A stretch of 33,585 nucleotides of DNA, taken from contig JAWQRN010000227.1 of the NCBI GenBank assembly GCA_033557685.1, positions 1-33,585 on the forward strand, written 5' to 3'. The notes under the pieces were generated by a model, which made no database searches, was not told where the DNA came from, and was given only the letters and a program-made list of their open reading frames with translations. The first letter of the stretch is position 1. Each line of letters starts with the position of its first letter. The stretch is from Sperchopsis tessellata (lineage: Eukaryota > Arthropoda > Insecta > Coleoptera > Hydrophilidae). This document shows, piece by piece, positions 1 to 9,290 of this stretch. A program made the position numbers and the translations under genes.

Positions 1-22
1 TATATATATATATATATATATA
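1..22. repeat. (TA)n microsatellite at the window edge
   Basis: Pure TA alternation, truncated by the start of the window. Confidence 0.95.
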
Positions 23-519
23 TTTGATTTTTTTAATTTAAAAATAATGTAGTTATATTCCATATCTATTTAATAATAAGTGGAGATATACAATGTGTCT
101 CATTTTGTTATGTATATGTGTAACTATGAGTTGAAAAGAACTGAAAATGTTTTTTGTTTACCAATTATTTAATGCTTAATTGTAAACAACCATAAAATGC
201 ATTTAATTAAACGCACGTTTAAAACTGTTTACAATTTAAATTCATTCGAATATCTTAAAAATTATGCTTCATTTTTACTATATAACTTTAAATGCCAGAA
301 ATGCCTGATACCAAGGGCAAAGCCCACGTTCATTGCAGGTGCAATTCTAAGAGACTTTTTGTTAATATATCTTTGTATTTTACAATAGACCCACATGTCA
401 GATATAAATCAATATATCTAAAGAAACATAGATTGTTATTGCAGTATTTGTAGATCACATATGGTTATCTTTAAAACCATATATTTAAAAAACTACGTTC
501 TAGGGTATTATATGTAATA
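23..519. other. AT-rich stretch, no gene recognised
   Basis: Only short chance reading frames on both strands; no known protein motif or repeat was seen. Confidence 0.5.
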
Positions 520-722
520 GACTTCCACGGTTATTATCTGTATGAATGTTGTTTCCGGGTGGAAACCCTCTATACGGAGTGATGTTACTTCAATGAATGA
601 ATTCGTTAATTGAAGTAACATCACACGCCTTGAAAATTTCCTTTACAACGTTGGACGAAACATCGGCACTTGTCAGACTCTCTACACAGTTTCCACCCGC
701 AAACTACATTCATACATTCTAG
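520..722 (+). mobile_element. Fold-back element, type A (Penelope-associated terminus), copy 1
   Basis: Outer inverted arms at 539-566 and 689-716 match at 26 of 28 positions. Inside is a second, perfect 16-bp hairpin (579-594 with 609-624, 14-nt loop). Between them lies the shared core TTGGACGAAAC at about 650-660, followed by CGGCACTTGTCAGA. The motif TAGACTTCCACGG just outside the left arm also begins the type B elements. The same family ends at 22905 and 33585. I infer a non-autonomous derivative of a Penelope-like element terminus. Confidence 0.75.
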
Positions 723-1799
723 CGTTCTTATACACAATTTGAAATTTTGCTTTTGAAAAATATATAAGTTATGTGCAGCCTCTACCAGGTAATAGGTTCA
801 ATAACCATTTCATCTGTATGGATATTAATTTAATATTAAATAGAACCTAACTTTTTGACATATTAGTTGTATATGTTTTATTTCCAGTTTTATAAATATA
901 AACATATATATATAAATAAATTATAATATTTTCTGATTACACCGTGTGATTGTTTTTACATTTTTTGTGTCAAAATGTGGTTGAAGAACATTTTATTTTT
1001 CCGTAAATGAATTATTTTCTGATTATTTTTAATAATGGGTACCTATCCTTGAATTTCATGGGCACATATCGTTGAATTTGAAAAAATCTATTCAATAAAA
1101 AAATACCAGTATGGAACCATTTGAAAAAATTAATTAGTAACAAAAACTATATCAATTGAGTTAAAACTCTCAGTATTAAGCTACAAACTTATTGTTAGGG
1201 AAAATTAACCTTAAAAGGTACTACACTTTTATGCATGTCACAACAGTAAGTATAATGTTAAAAACCACTTTTCAACAATTTATGTTGTACAAAAACATAT
1301 ATACAACCAGAAAATAATAAAATATATAGTGTTCCATTTAATAAACCAAAGTTTTCGTTCAGATCGTAAATTTGAAAATGCCAATAATATGTCACAAAGT
1401 GACTTTTAATGTACATTTACTATTATAAGCTAACGAATTTAGTCAAGGTATACCCAATAAATTGAATATATGATGTAGATATTAGAATAATAATCCGTAT
1501 TATGACAAAATTTACTTGACAATTTTGTTGTATTTGATGTTTTTAAAAATGATTAAAAAAAATGCATTGTAGTTTTAGATAATCCAATTACCAGTAAAAT
1601 AAATACAGGCGTTGAAAATTTTTTAAATCTCTAAGTAAAAGTATATTTAAATTGGAAACTATATATAAAGGTATTACAAGATATGGTTCAATTTCATCTT
1701 AATAGATAGTAATATAATAGAACAATTAGTGTAAGTTACAAATCATATAGGTGAATACAAACAAACAATTTAAAGTTGTCGAAAAACATTGTGATTTAG
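723..1799. other. AT-rich stretch, nothing recognised
   Basis: Low-complexity AT-rich sequence with stops in all frames; no transposon protein relic or structured repeat was found by eye. Confidence 0.5.
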
Positions 1800-2570
1800 T
1801 AAGTGGATGCTCATGTACAAATCTCTTCAATACTTTCTTGAACTCTACATTGTTCAGATCCTACCACCTTGATAGAATTACATACTTGTAGGCCCACATT
1901 TCTGACTGTAGTGAAATTTAAGCGCCTGAAGGGTTCATGCAAAATGGTTACTTCCTTTGGGGAAATTCGAGTGAACTTCATTTTTCAATTGTACCATTTT
2001 GACACTCCATCTTTATATACATAAGTTGGAAATAGGTATACGCTGAAAATGCTATTAGGGATTGACATGAGGTCACTCGCAAACCTGTTTCTGCAGCAGC
2101 AACATCTCCTGAGTATGAGCACCACAACTTCAACACCATAAGACAACCTGGAGTGGAAATCGCATGGTAAGAAACTTGGCAGAATCAACGGGTTTACAAG
2201 AAAACGTTTGCTTGGCGTAAAATTGTCAGGCTCTTAGCCTCATTTAAACTACCTGCCCTTATACGTCCCCAATAAAGGCTGTGTCTCCTTATGCTAAAAT
2301 GAGGCTTCATATACAAACATAACTTTGCTGCATTTCAGATTCACAGGCAAGTTATTCAAGTAGATTTTTAAAATCATGGGTGCTAAGATTGATCCTAGTG
2401 AACATCCTAATTTATACGTCTAAAGGAGCTGCTTTCTTTTTTGAAATATTCAATTTGTGTCATGTATGCCAAGTACAATATGATTAATGACAAACACTTC
2501 CATCTAAGACCATAGTGATATGCTTTTTCCATTGCGGCATGCAATCAAATTCTTTTGATAGATCCATATA
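1800..2570 (-). pseudogene. Non-LTR retrotransposon reverse-transcriptase relic (CR1/Jockey-like)
   Basis: Read on the minus strand from 2567: MDLSKEFDCMP (RT palm motif of the DLSKAFD type), then about 2400-2345 a GSILAP...IYLNNL block (GSILGPLLF-type), then 2160-1985 LSYGVEV...SIPNSIFSVYLFPTYVYK (the post-RT region common in CR1/Jockey LINEs), and a terminal EFKKVLKRFVHE-like stretch near 1820. Frame changes and stops are frequent, so it is dead. No TSD or tail was defined. Confidence 0.75.
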
Positions 2571-2919
2571 AACATATTGGTTGTTAACAAGAAGATATTA
2601 TTCTATAGTTCGAAGGAACATCAGCACTGCTACTCTTGAATATTGGTATCACTTTTGTCATCTTTATTTTCTCTGGAAAAAATTCAAGCTTATATATATT
2701 TTATATATATTTTGCAATTTGTTAAATGTAAGTAATTGTTTTCATATAGAACAATATTTGCTTACTTAAAGTATTCAGTAGGCCTTGACAAAATCGACGA
2801 CTACATACAAACAATTTAAGAAATATCAAACCTAGTTGTCATTACTTTGTACTGTGCAATCTATCTAATATAAAAATATTAATTCTAAAATGGCATTTTA
2901 TACACGTAATGAAAAAGTA

Positions 2920-3175
2920 ACATAGTCTGATGAGACACTTTTCAACAATAATGGTTTTCTTAATCGAAATGTATGGTGCACATGCCGTTATTCGGCTTGT
3001 ACAAGGAGAAAATTCTCTAGAACGTTTGGGTTTCTGTTATAAGTTACTATAATTGCGGAAAGTTATTCTAGACAGATCATTTTTGATGAACAGATTAACG
3101 TCTCACGATATTTACGTTATCTTCAAACTAGATGATTTTTTGGACGAGTACGTTGCCAATTTTTAACTTTATTAT
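2920..3175 (+). pseudogene. DDE transposase fragment (IS630/Tc1-related)
   Basis: The plus frame beginning at about 2928 reads SDETLFNNNGFLNRNVW, like the SDEAxFxxxGxVNRxN block around the second catalytic Asp of IS630-like transposases. After a stop it continues VTIIAESYSRQIIFDEQINVSRYLRYLQ, like the GPxFFDxxLxGxRYLxxL block. The rest of the enzyme was not found. The exact family is uncertain. Confidence 0.6.
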
Positions 3176-3436
3176 TAAGTAAGGCTATAGTTCATCAAAG
3201 ACTTAATAAATACAAGAAATGCAATATCTTTTCAAACCGAAGTACTTGTCAACTGTGTAGAAGCGTCGTTGAATCAGAGCGGCCTTTCTTTTGGGTTTGA
3301 CTTGTTTCATGGGACGATTCCTCCATTTCTAAGGAAGTCAATTGTAGAGTTTGTGGCCCATATTTCTAGACACATGAGCATAACCTATAGGATCTTTTAT
3401 GTCCCTGTCGTTGTAATTGTGTATTAGTATATGCAT

Positions 3437-4500
3437 TTATGTAGAAATGATTTGATCAAGAGTGTATTGAGTTGTGAACGTTAGTATACTAAATTTTTTG
3501 TAAGTAAAGTTTGCAAGAGGAGGCATCATTGGAAAGTTTTTTGATTTCTCTCCCTCCTTTCTTATGTAATACCAGTATACTTGGTGAATGGCAACCCACA
3601 CCCCCATGCCACATGTTATCTGACTATGAAACAAGGCGTAGTATACATTTTTTCCAGTCTCTGTACTGATCACCAGCGCTGTTCTTTCAATAACATACAG
3701 AACGCTCCAAAATTTGGCAGTGAGGATGTCAATGTGGTGCCTTTAAGTTTGCCTAAGATTGATGTTAATGCGAAGATATTTTAGGAGTAGCTGTTCAGCA
3801 TTTGATCTTTTATTTATGGTGAATGTTATATGTGCTGCCTTATTGCTCATTGATTACCAGACCATTACAATTGAACCACTCATTTGCCTGCGGAAGGAAT
3901 GTTTGTGTTCCTTATTGTACTGCTTCTAAGTTTTTATGATTAGTAGCTATGTGGTATCATCAGCATACAGTAATGCTTCACCTTAGATGTTGTGTGGTAA
4001 AGCATTCATGTGCAGAAGAAAAAATACTGGTCTCAAGATAAATATCTGGGAAACACCTAACCTTAAACATTTGATGGAGTTGTGATTGGTAACAGTACCT
4101 ATATATTGACAATGATCACTCAAGTTAGATAAGTTTCAGATAGGGCTGGTGTTATCATTATATAATTACTAGGAGCAATTTTCATTTTTGTGAGAAAATA
4201 TCTGGTAGAAAAGCAGCTATTGATTTTATCACCCAATGGGTTTGAAATATGTTACTTCTTAGGTTAGCCAAAAAAAAAAGAACTTGTATCATCCTCAGAC
4301 ACCCTCCCAATAAGATCACATGGTTTGATGTTTGTTGAATGATGATTCGACAATATCCGGTTGGCTACCGTATGGAATAACCTATTCAATCTGATTTACC
4401 AGCCTTTGTACATATAAATAGGCTTGTATTGCACATAAATGTCTTTCAATTCATCATTAATTCAGTCTGTAGCACTGTAGATAAGAGTTCAATGTTTCTG
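3437..4500 (-). pseudogene. Non-LTR retrotransposon reverse-transcriptase relic, second copy (CR1/Jockey-like)
   Basis: On the minus strand in order: INSCFSTRYFLTKMKIAP (about 4235-4180; INxSFxxGxFPxxLKxA type), GVSQIFILRPVFFLL (GVPQGSxLGPLLFLL type, about 4050), the catalytic YADDT (about 3970), HIDILTAKFWSVLYVIERTA (about 3735-3680), then YYALFHSQITCGMGVW and FSILTFTTQYTLD (3673-3450). The order matches RT domains followed by the LINE C-terminus. Several stops and frame changes disable it. Confidence 0.8.
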
Positions 4501-4714
4501 TTATCTCTATAAGGTCAGGTGAATAGTGAATAAATTTTGAGCCATTACTTTGTAGGAGACAGTAAAACAGGCATAATATGTTAGCATTAGAGTTGAGGCA
4601 AGGCTTCTAAGTAGAACTAAGACCTATAAAATAACCAGAAAATGCAATTTCTTTGTGGAAAAACCAACATATTATTTTCCGATCTTGCCCAAAATAAAAC
4701 ATTTTGATGATTTA

Positions 4715-5295
4715 CAAGGGCTGGTTGTTTTTGTTGCTATGCATTGTACACTCGTTGCATCTGTTCACTATAATTGTTTGTTGTGATAGTTTGGGCAATA
4801 GCACAGAGAAGCAGTTTTCGTGGAGTCAATTTTCCTTTAGGGCTAAGTGGCATAGGATCACTTGATGATAGCCAATGGTGAGCACGTTAAATTTTGATGA
4901 ATAAAGTTTTCCGATTTTAGTTGTGAAATAAGAGATGTGCAAATTGTACGGCACTGTAATTTGTTATTGGGAGTTAGATGGTGCGGTACCCATTTAGTTC
5001 ATTTCCACCTCTTTCCTATTTTAAGTAAGTGGTTTCGTATTGTTTCATCACTTACTTTGAACATTTCTGCAAGCTGTTGATACGTTTAAGTGGAATTTGT
5101 TTTGATCATTGCCTAATCTAGCTTCGTCTTCTAAGGATTCATTCCCTGCAGTAAATTTTTTAAACCATCTCTTGGCCGTTCTTGATTTAGCTGCCGTTTC
5201 TCAAAACGCATTTTTTTTGCATTTTCTATTACGATAGTCTCAAGTATAAATTTGTAAAGTAAACACGCACATATTACACTATTTTCCTGTTTCCC
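4715..5295 (-). pseudogene. Mariner transposase relic, minus-strand copy
   Basis: Colinear in nucleotide sequence with the plus-strand mariner at 7440-8000, but inverted. It covers the N-terminal start, the helix-turn-helix region (LTYQQLAEMFKVSDETIRNH in the other copy) and the middle of the catalytic domain, then stops before the third catalytic Asp (near 4720). Frameshifts and stops are present. The two copies differ at many positions, so they are independent old insertions or an old inverted duplication. Confidence 0.8.
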
Positions 5296-5759
5296 CTGTT
5301 TGGGAAAGTAAAAAATAAATCTAGTTTCTAAACCCCTGTTTCCCTTATGTTTTATGAGAGTATTTTGATAATTTTTATTATGTTAAACTGATCTTTGGCA
5401 CATTTTCTCTTATTTATGATTAGATGGAATGTTTCAACATGATATAAGCTTGTCTTGTTTAATAGAATAGCAATGTATATTCACACAGGAAATAACTACT
5501 CTAAATAATATACTGAAAATAGTGGGCAATAACATGATAAAACACTGGTATGAATGCCAGGTAATTTAATGAATACAGTGTCAATTTTTACTTATTGGAC
5601 ATTCTTTACCGTTGTATAATTGTGTTACAAACAAATTTTCCGAGGTATTCTGAAATTATCTAGTCTTGTTGAGCATAAATAACAACAGAAGCTAAGGGAT
5701 TATTAATTATCTATAAATACAAGAAAAAACTTAATACTCTGAAAAAGGTAAATAATTTT

Positions 5760-5972
5760 AGGGTTATGCACTTAAACACCCCCGGCTTTGCCAACAAATG
5801 TGAAACAATTGAACCAATTTGCCATGAATTGGATGTGGGAATTTTGTATCTAGGTGAATACTTTATGAGCGAAAACAACTGCCACCTTTACACCATGAAT
5901 AACTATATGCTATTACTCTGCTATTCAAGAGAAGTACGTCAAAATGGAGGTGCGTGTATGTTAGGATAATAT
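5760..5972 (+). pseudogene. LINE apurinic-type endonuclease N-terminal fragment
   Basis: Open from 5766 for 67 codons: HLNTPGFANKCETIEPICHE and LDVGILYLGEYFMSENN, then YSREVRQNGGACM. This matches the N-terminal pattern of LINE EEP endonucleases (NxxGLxNKxxxLE, DILxLSEHWL, RxxxxGG). The SE of the usual SEHW became GE. A stop follows at 5967-5969. Nothing of the RT is attached on this strand. Confidence 0.7.
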
Positions 5973-6049
5973 TCAACTATATATTAAATGGTTAATTATC
6001 ATAAATACATACAAACCTCCATCTACGATTATTGTTCAAACTCTTTGTT

Positions 6050-6517
6050 TAGACTATGAAAGAGACACAGTCTACCACCTACATCACCTTCCATTTTCCC
6101 GACCCATCAATCACTGATCCAAAATATCTAAATATCTGCACCTATTCAACTTTCTCATTGTCTATTGTTACACTTATATCCCTTTTCTGCCTGCTTACCA
6201 TCATTACTTTTATGTTATTAACATTTATCTTTATGTTTCTCAACTTCAACTCTCTGCTCCTGACATCCACACTTCTCTGTACTTCATTCTCTGAATTCGT
6301 ATATATAACTATGTTGTCAGCAAATATTCCTTTTGATATTCTCATGGTTCTTAAATCTGACTCTCATATCCTTTATCTTTTTCTTATTTGTCTTTTCCAC
6401 AAGTACATAACCAATGATGGATCTATCTCCTTTTCCTGGTTCCTCTCATGTAATTTTGTTCCTATGCTGGTAGAACGTGTTCACAATCACAACATTTTTT
6501 CCATAGCATTCAACTAG
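6050..6517 (-). pseudogene. LINE relic, endonuclease end joined to RT segment (RTE-like)
   Basis: The minus strand from about 6515 reads ERRLVECYGKNVVIVNTFYQH (end region of an EEP endonuclease, as in RTE-like LINE proteins), then VEKTNKKKIKDMRV. Only about 30 nt later it reads FADNIVIYTNSENEVQRSVD (RT YADD region with Asn replacing the second Asp) and VQIFRYFGSVIDG. The whole early RT domain is missing, so an internal deletion of well over 1 kb is inferred. Confidence 0.72.
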
Positions 6518-6689
6518 CCGTCTTTCGTTATTATTCCTTGTTGCTTCAATATCATCTTTGTTTTTACCTTTGATACCATTTTTAGTGTCAATTCATACTC
6601 AAGTCTTACAGAAAGCTCTATCCTGACCTGCGTCATCCTCCTTGCATGTTCCAGGGAAATTCTTCTGTTCGCCACTGTCCTTCCTAAGC

Positions 6690-6830
6690 TCTGAGGCCAA
6701 GTGACCCTTGGTAGTCCCTTACGTCCTAGTCCTCTTGACTCCAGTACCCTTCTAGGCAAAAGATCTCCCATCCTCATCACATGTCCCTACCACCATAACT
6801 TGTGTTCTTCCAAAACTCTATAAGGGTTTA
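6690..6830 (-). pseudogene. LINE C-terminal fragment (RTE-like)
   Basis: The minus strand reads EEHKLWW, a stop, then GHVMRMGDLLPRRVLESRGL and GRKGLPRVTW, matching the WxGHVxRM...LPRxVLxxR...GRPxxxW signature found downstream of RT in this LINE class. It lies upstream (on the minus strand) of the endonuclease relic at 6517, so it is a separate copy or a rearrangement. Confidence 0.7.
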
Positions 6831-6969
6831 ATTTGAAATCTGATCACACAATTAATTTTGTGTAAGAATATATGTCACATAGGCAAATTATGGAAAATAA
6901 GTAGCTAACATTGCCATTGTAAACTAAAGAAAAGTTATGATGATTAAATCCTTTGTACAGTATATTAAC

Positions 6970-7200
6970 TGACTTCATCCATCTAAATACCGTTTCATAC
7001 AAGATTGGCGGTCATAATGGCATATTTTGTTCGGTTTAGTGTCATCTGGAATAGTGTATCGATGTCCTTTCCGGTCCATTCCGTGATATATCTTGACCAT
7101 GGCTCTCTTTCTTCTTAGACTCCTTTTTCCCGCTAACTTTCCTTGTAGCATGTTTTGCAGCTGTTAATAATCTTCATGCGTCATCGTTGACTCTTAGAAC
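6970..7200 (-). pseudogene. LINE 3'-end fragment (R1/Jockey- or RTE-related)
   Basis: The minus strand reads MLQGKLAGKRSLRRKRAM and, after a one-base frame change, DIDTLFQMTLNRTKYAIMTANL. This is the GKxxGKRxxGRKxxxW...LFxMAxxRxxxxxMIANL terminal pattern of a common arthropod LINE group. Too short to assign to a clade. Confidence 0.65.
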
Positions 7201-7439
7201 ACATTTTAAATATTATATTTTTAATGAGACCTATAAAATTTTCAGAATATTAAACTTTAAGAAAATTTTATGAGAGAAATAAGGTAAGCAAGGAAGTTCC
7301 GTCATTTTTGCGCATACACTAATTCCAAGACTTGTTTACGCATGTTATGAATCATAATTCCAGGAATTTTTTATGCGCTGTATTAGTATATGCCTTATAT
7401 CAGTTCACTACGTCTCAAACTGTTCACTTTAATTTGAAA

Positions 7440-8245
7440 TATAATTTGAACGCGTAAAAATGTCTGTGGAAAATAGCGTAATACGTGCGTGTTTACTTTA
7501 CGAATTTTAACTTGGAGCTAACGTAACAGAAAATTTTGGGAAAAGGCAGTTGAATCAAGAACGGCCCAGAGATGATTTAAAAATTTGCTGCAGGAGACAT
7601 AAGCTAGATCAGGCAATGATTGAAACAAATTCCACTTTAACATATCAACAGCTTGCAGAAATGTTCAAAGTAAGTGACGAAACAATACGAAACCACTTAC
7701 TTAAAATAGGAAAGAGGTGGAAATGAACCAAATGGATACTGCACCATCTAACTTGCAATAACAAATTTCAGTGCTGTACAATTTGCATATCACTTATTTC
7801 ACGTCTAAAATCGGAAAACTTTTGATCAAATTTTAATATGCTCACCATTGGTTATCATCAAGTGATCCTATACCACTTAGCCCTAAAGGAAAAATGGCTC
7901 CACGAAAACTTCTTCTCTGTGTTATTTCTCAAACTCTCCCAACAAGCAATTATACTGAACAGCTGCAACGAGTGCGCAATCCATAGCAACAAAAACAAAC
8001 AGCCCATCAACCAGAGAAAAAATAATGACTTTAGGGTAGGCGATCCTCCTTCCTCCCCCATATTCACCAGATATATCTACATCAGATTATCACTTTTTTT
8101 TGTCTTTGGATAATCATATGCGTGGTTAACACTTTAATAATGAAGCAGCTTTAAAAGCAGTGTCAACATATTTTGAAAATAAAATTACAGTGAACCCGGA
8201 TTTAATGGAAAAAATTTCCGCTTTGAAATGCTTTTAACAAAGATT
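7440..8245 (+). pseudogene. Mariner transposase relic, plus-strand copy
   Basis: ATG at 7460 begins MSVENSVIRACLLYEF, close to the usual mariner start. About 7550-7720 encodes the helix-turn-helix segment (LTYQQLAEMFKVSDETIRNH, LLKIGKRWK). The middle catalytic region (APRKLLLCVISQ) is at about 7890-7950. Near 8056-8095 PYSPDISTSDYHFF carries the SPD/SDYHFF motif of the third catalytic Asp. Frameshifts occur in T-rich runs, and in-frame stops such as TAA after LLYEF are present. It ends near 8240 with a decayed tail. No clean terminal repeats could be paired. Confidence 0.85.
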
Positions 8246-8879
8246 TGCTAATAATTAACAGGTTATTTTTTTATTAATTCACTTTTATTTTTAACAAATT
8301 TTAGCGAATAGGCCATATGTTGGGAAAACACTGTAGTAATTTCACCGACAAGATACTATGCCACGGTATCATGAACAAGAGGACATCCTATTCATAGCAA
8401 CGACGGAACAATATGTTCCCTATAAATAGGCCATAAATATATTTGACATTTGAAACACATCGAGTTCAACTTGAAGAGGGATAAGTTATTACACTTGCGT
8501 TAGATACTAGATCAGTCATATGCCAACAATTTTATCAGACACCCCTTCTCCCCGAGTACGGAAAATCGAGGGTTCTCTGTACTCATCTATAAAAATGAAA
8601 TTAATAAATTAACTTCTTGCTGGGAAAGGGTAGTTCAATGTGAAGGTGAATATTTTGACAAATAAAATTATTTTATGTAACAAAATACAAATGTTTTTAT
8701 TTCAATCTCAAAAATTTTCTTGGTTTCCTGATATAATATTTTGTGCCAAATATGTTAACCACAATTGTATGCATTCGTGATTGTATTTTTTGTAATTTTA
8801 ACATGAATATATACCTTACTAATAAGAAAATATAAATTGACTTACAAAAACATTTTATAATTATTAATTTTTGTTTTAG
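8246..8879 (+). other. FBXL6: Upstream flank of FBXL6, promoter not resolved
   Basis: AT-rich sequence between the mariner relic and the 5' UTR. It should hold the promoter unless an upstream leader exon lies farther away, but no TATA box, initiator or motif cluster was convincing. Confidence 0.35.
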
Positions 8880-8974
8880 GATTGCTTATTAAAGTTTTAA
8901 AGTAGCAATTTCTGCTGGTACACAGCTACTGTTCAAATATGGAGGACATATAGTTAATCTAAATATAATATAAA
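8880..8974 (+). promoter_or_regulatory. FBXL6: 5' UTR part with possible upstream splice acceptor and a 4-codon uORF
   Basis: A T-rich tract ends in AG at 8878-8879, so the 5' UTR of FBXL6 may begin here as the second part of a spliced leader exon. No matching upstream noncoding exon can be chosen by eye. An upstream ATG at 8939-8941 opens a tiny reading frame (Met-Glu-Asp-Ile, stop at 8951-8953) before the main ATG at 8975. In-frame stops directly precede 8975, which supports that start. No TATA box or core promoter was recognised. Confidence 0.45.
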
Positions 8975-9290
8975 ATGGCCAATAATATAATGTCCAGTAC
9001 AAATGTGGGCAGCATTGAAGATTGCCTTGATAAAGATATTATGAGTGACGATGAATTTGCATCTAGAAGTGAAAATTGTGACACTAATGGGGTAGTAAAG
9101 CATAGTGTATCTAATAGTTTGCCAAATAACAATGTGTGTGGTGATGCTTCGGTTTCTCAGTGTAGTAGTGATGTTGAATGTGCCAATTCAATAAGTGATG
9201 AAGTATCTTCGGATACTGCAAACTCAAATCAAGATGGTGAGTGCAGACCTCCTTTGCAGCAATGTGACGTTCAGTCGAGTAACTATGCAG
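8975..9290 (+). CDS. FBXL6: FBXL6 coding exon 1
   Basis: Encodes residues 1-105 plus the first base of a Gly codon (phase 1 donor, G|GTAAGA). Composition is dominated by Ser, Asp, Asn and Cys with no recognised domain; it is probably disordered and acidic. Confidence 0.85.

Noticed and set aside
4200..4245. Plus-strand SGRKAAIDFITQWV, like the LINE GRSTIDAI motif
   Set aside because: The minus strand over the same bases fits a continuous, correctly ordered RT relic with YADD downstream; the plus match is short and isolated.
6056..6517. 153-codon plus-strand hydrophobic frame that looks like a membrane protein
   Set aside because: The opposite strand encodes LINE endonuclease and RT motifs; the Leu/Ile/Ser-rich plus reading is a by-product of A/G-rich coding sequence on the other strand.
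7858..8067. 69-codon minus-strand frame
   Set aside because: It is the complement of the plus-strand mariner transposase relic and has no motif of its own.
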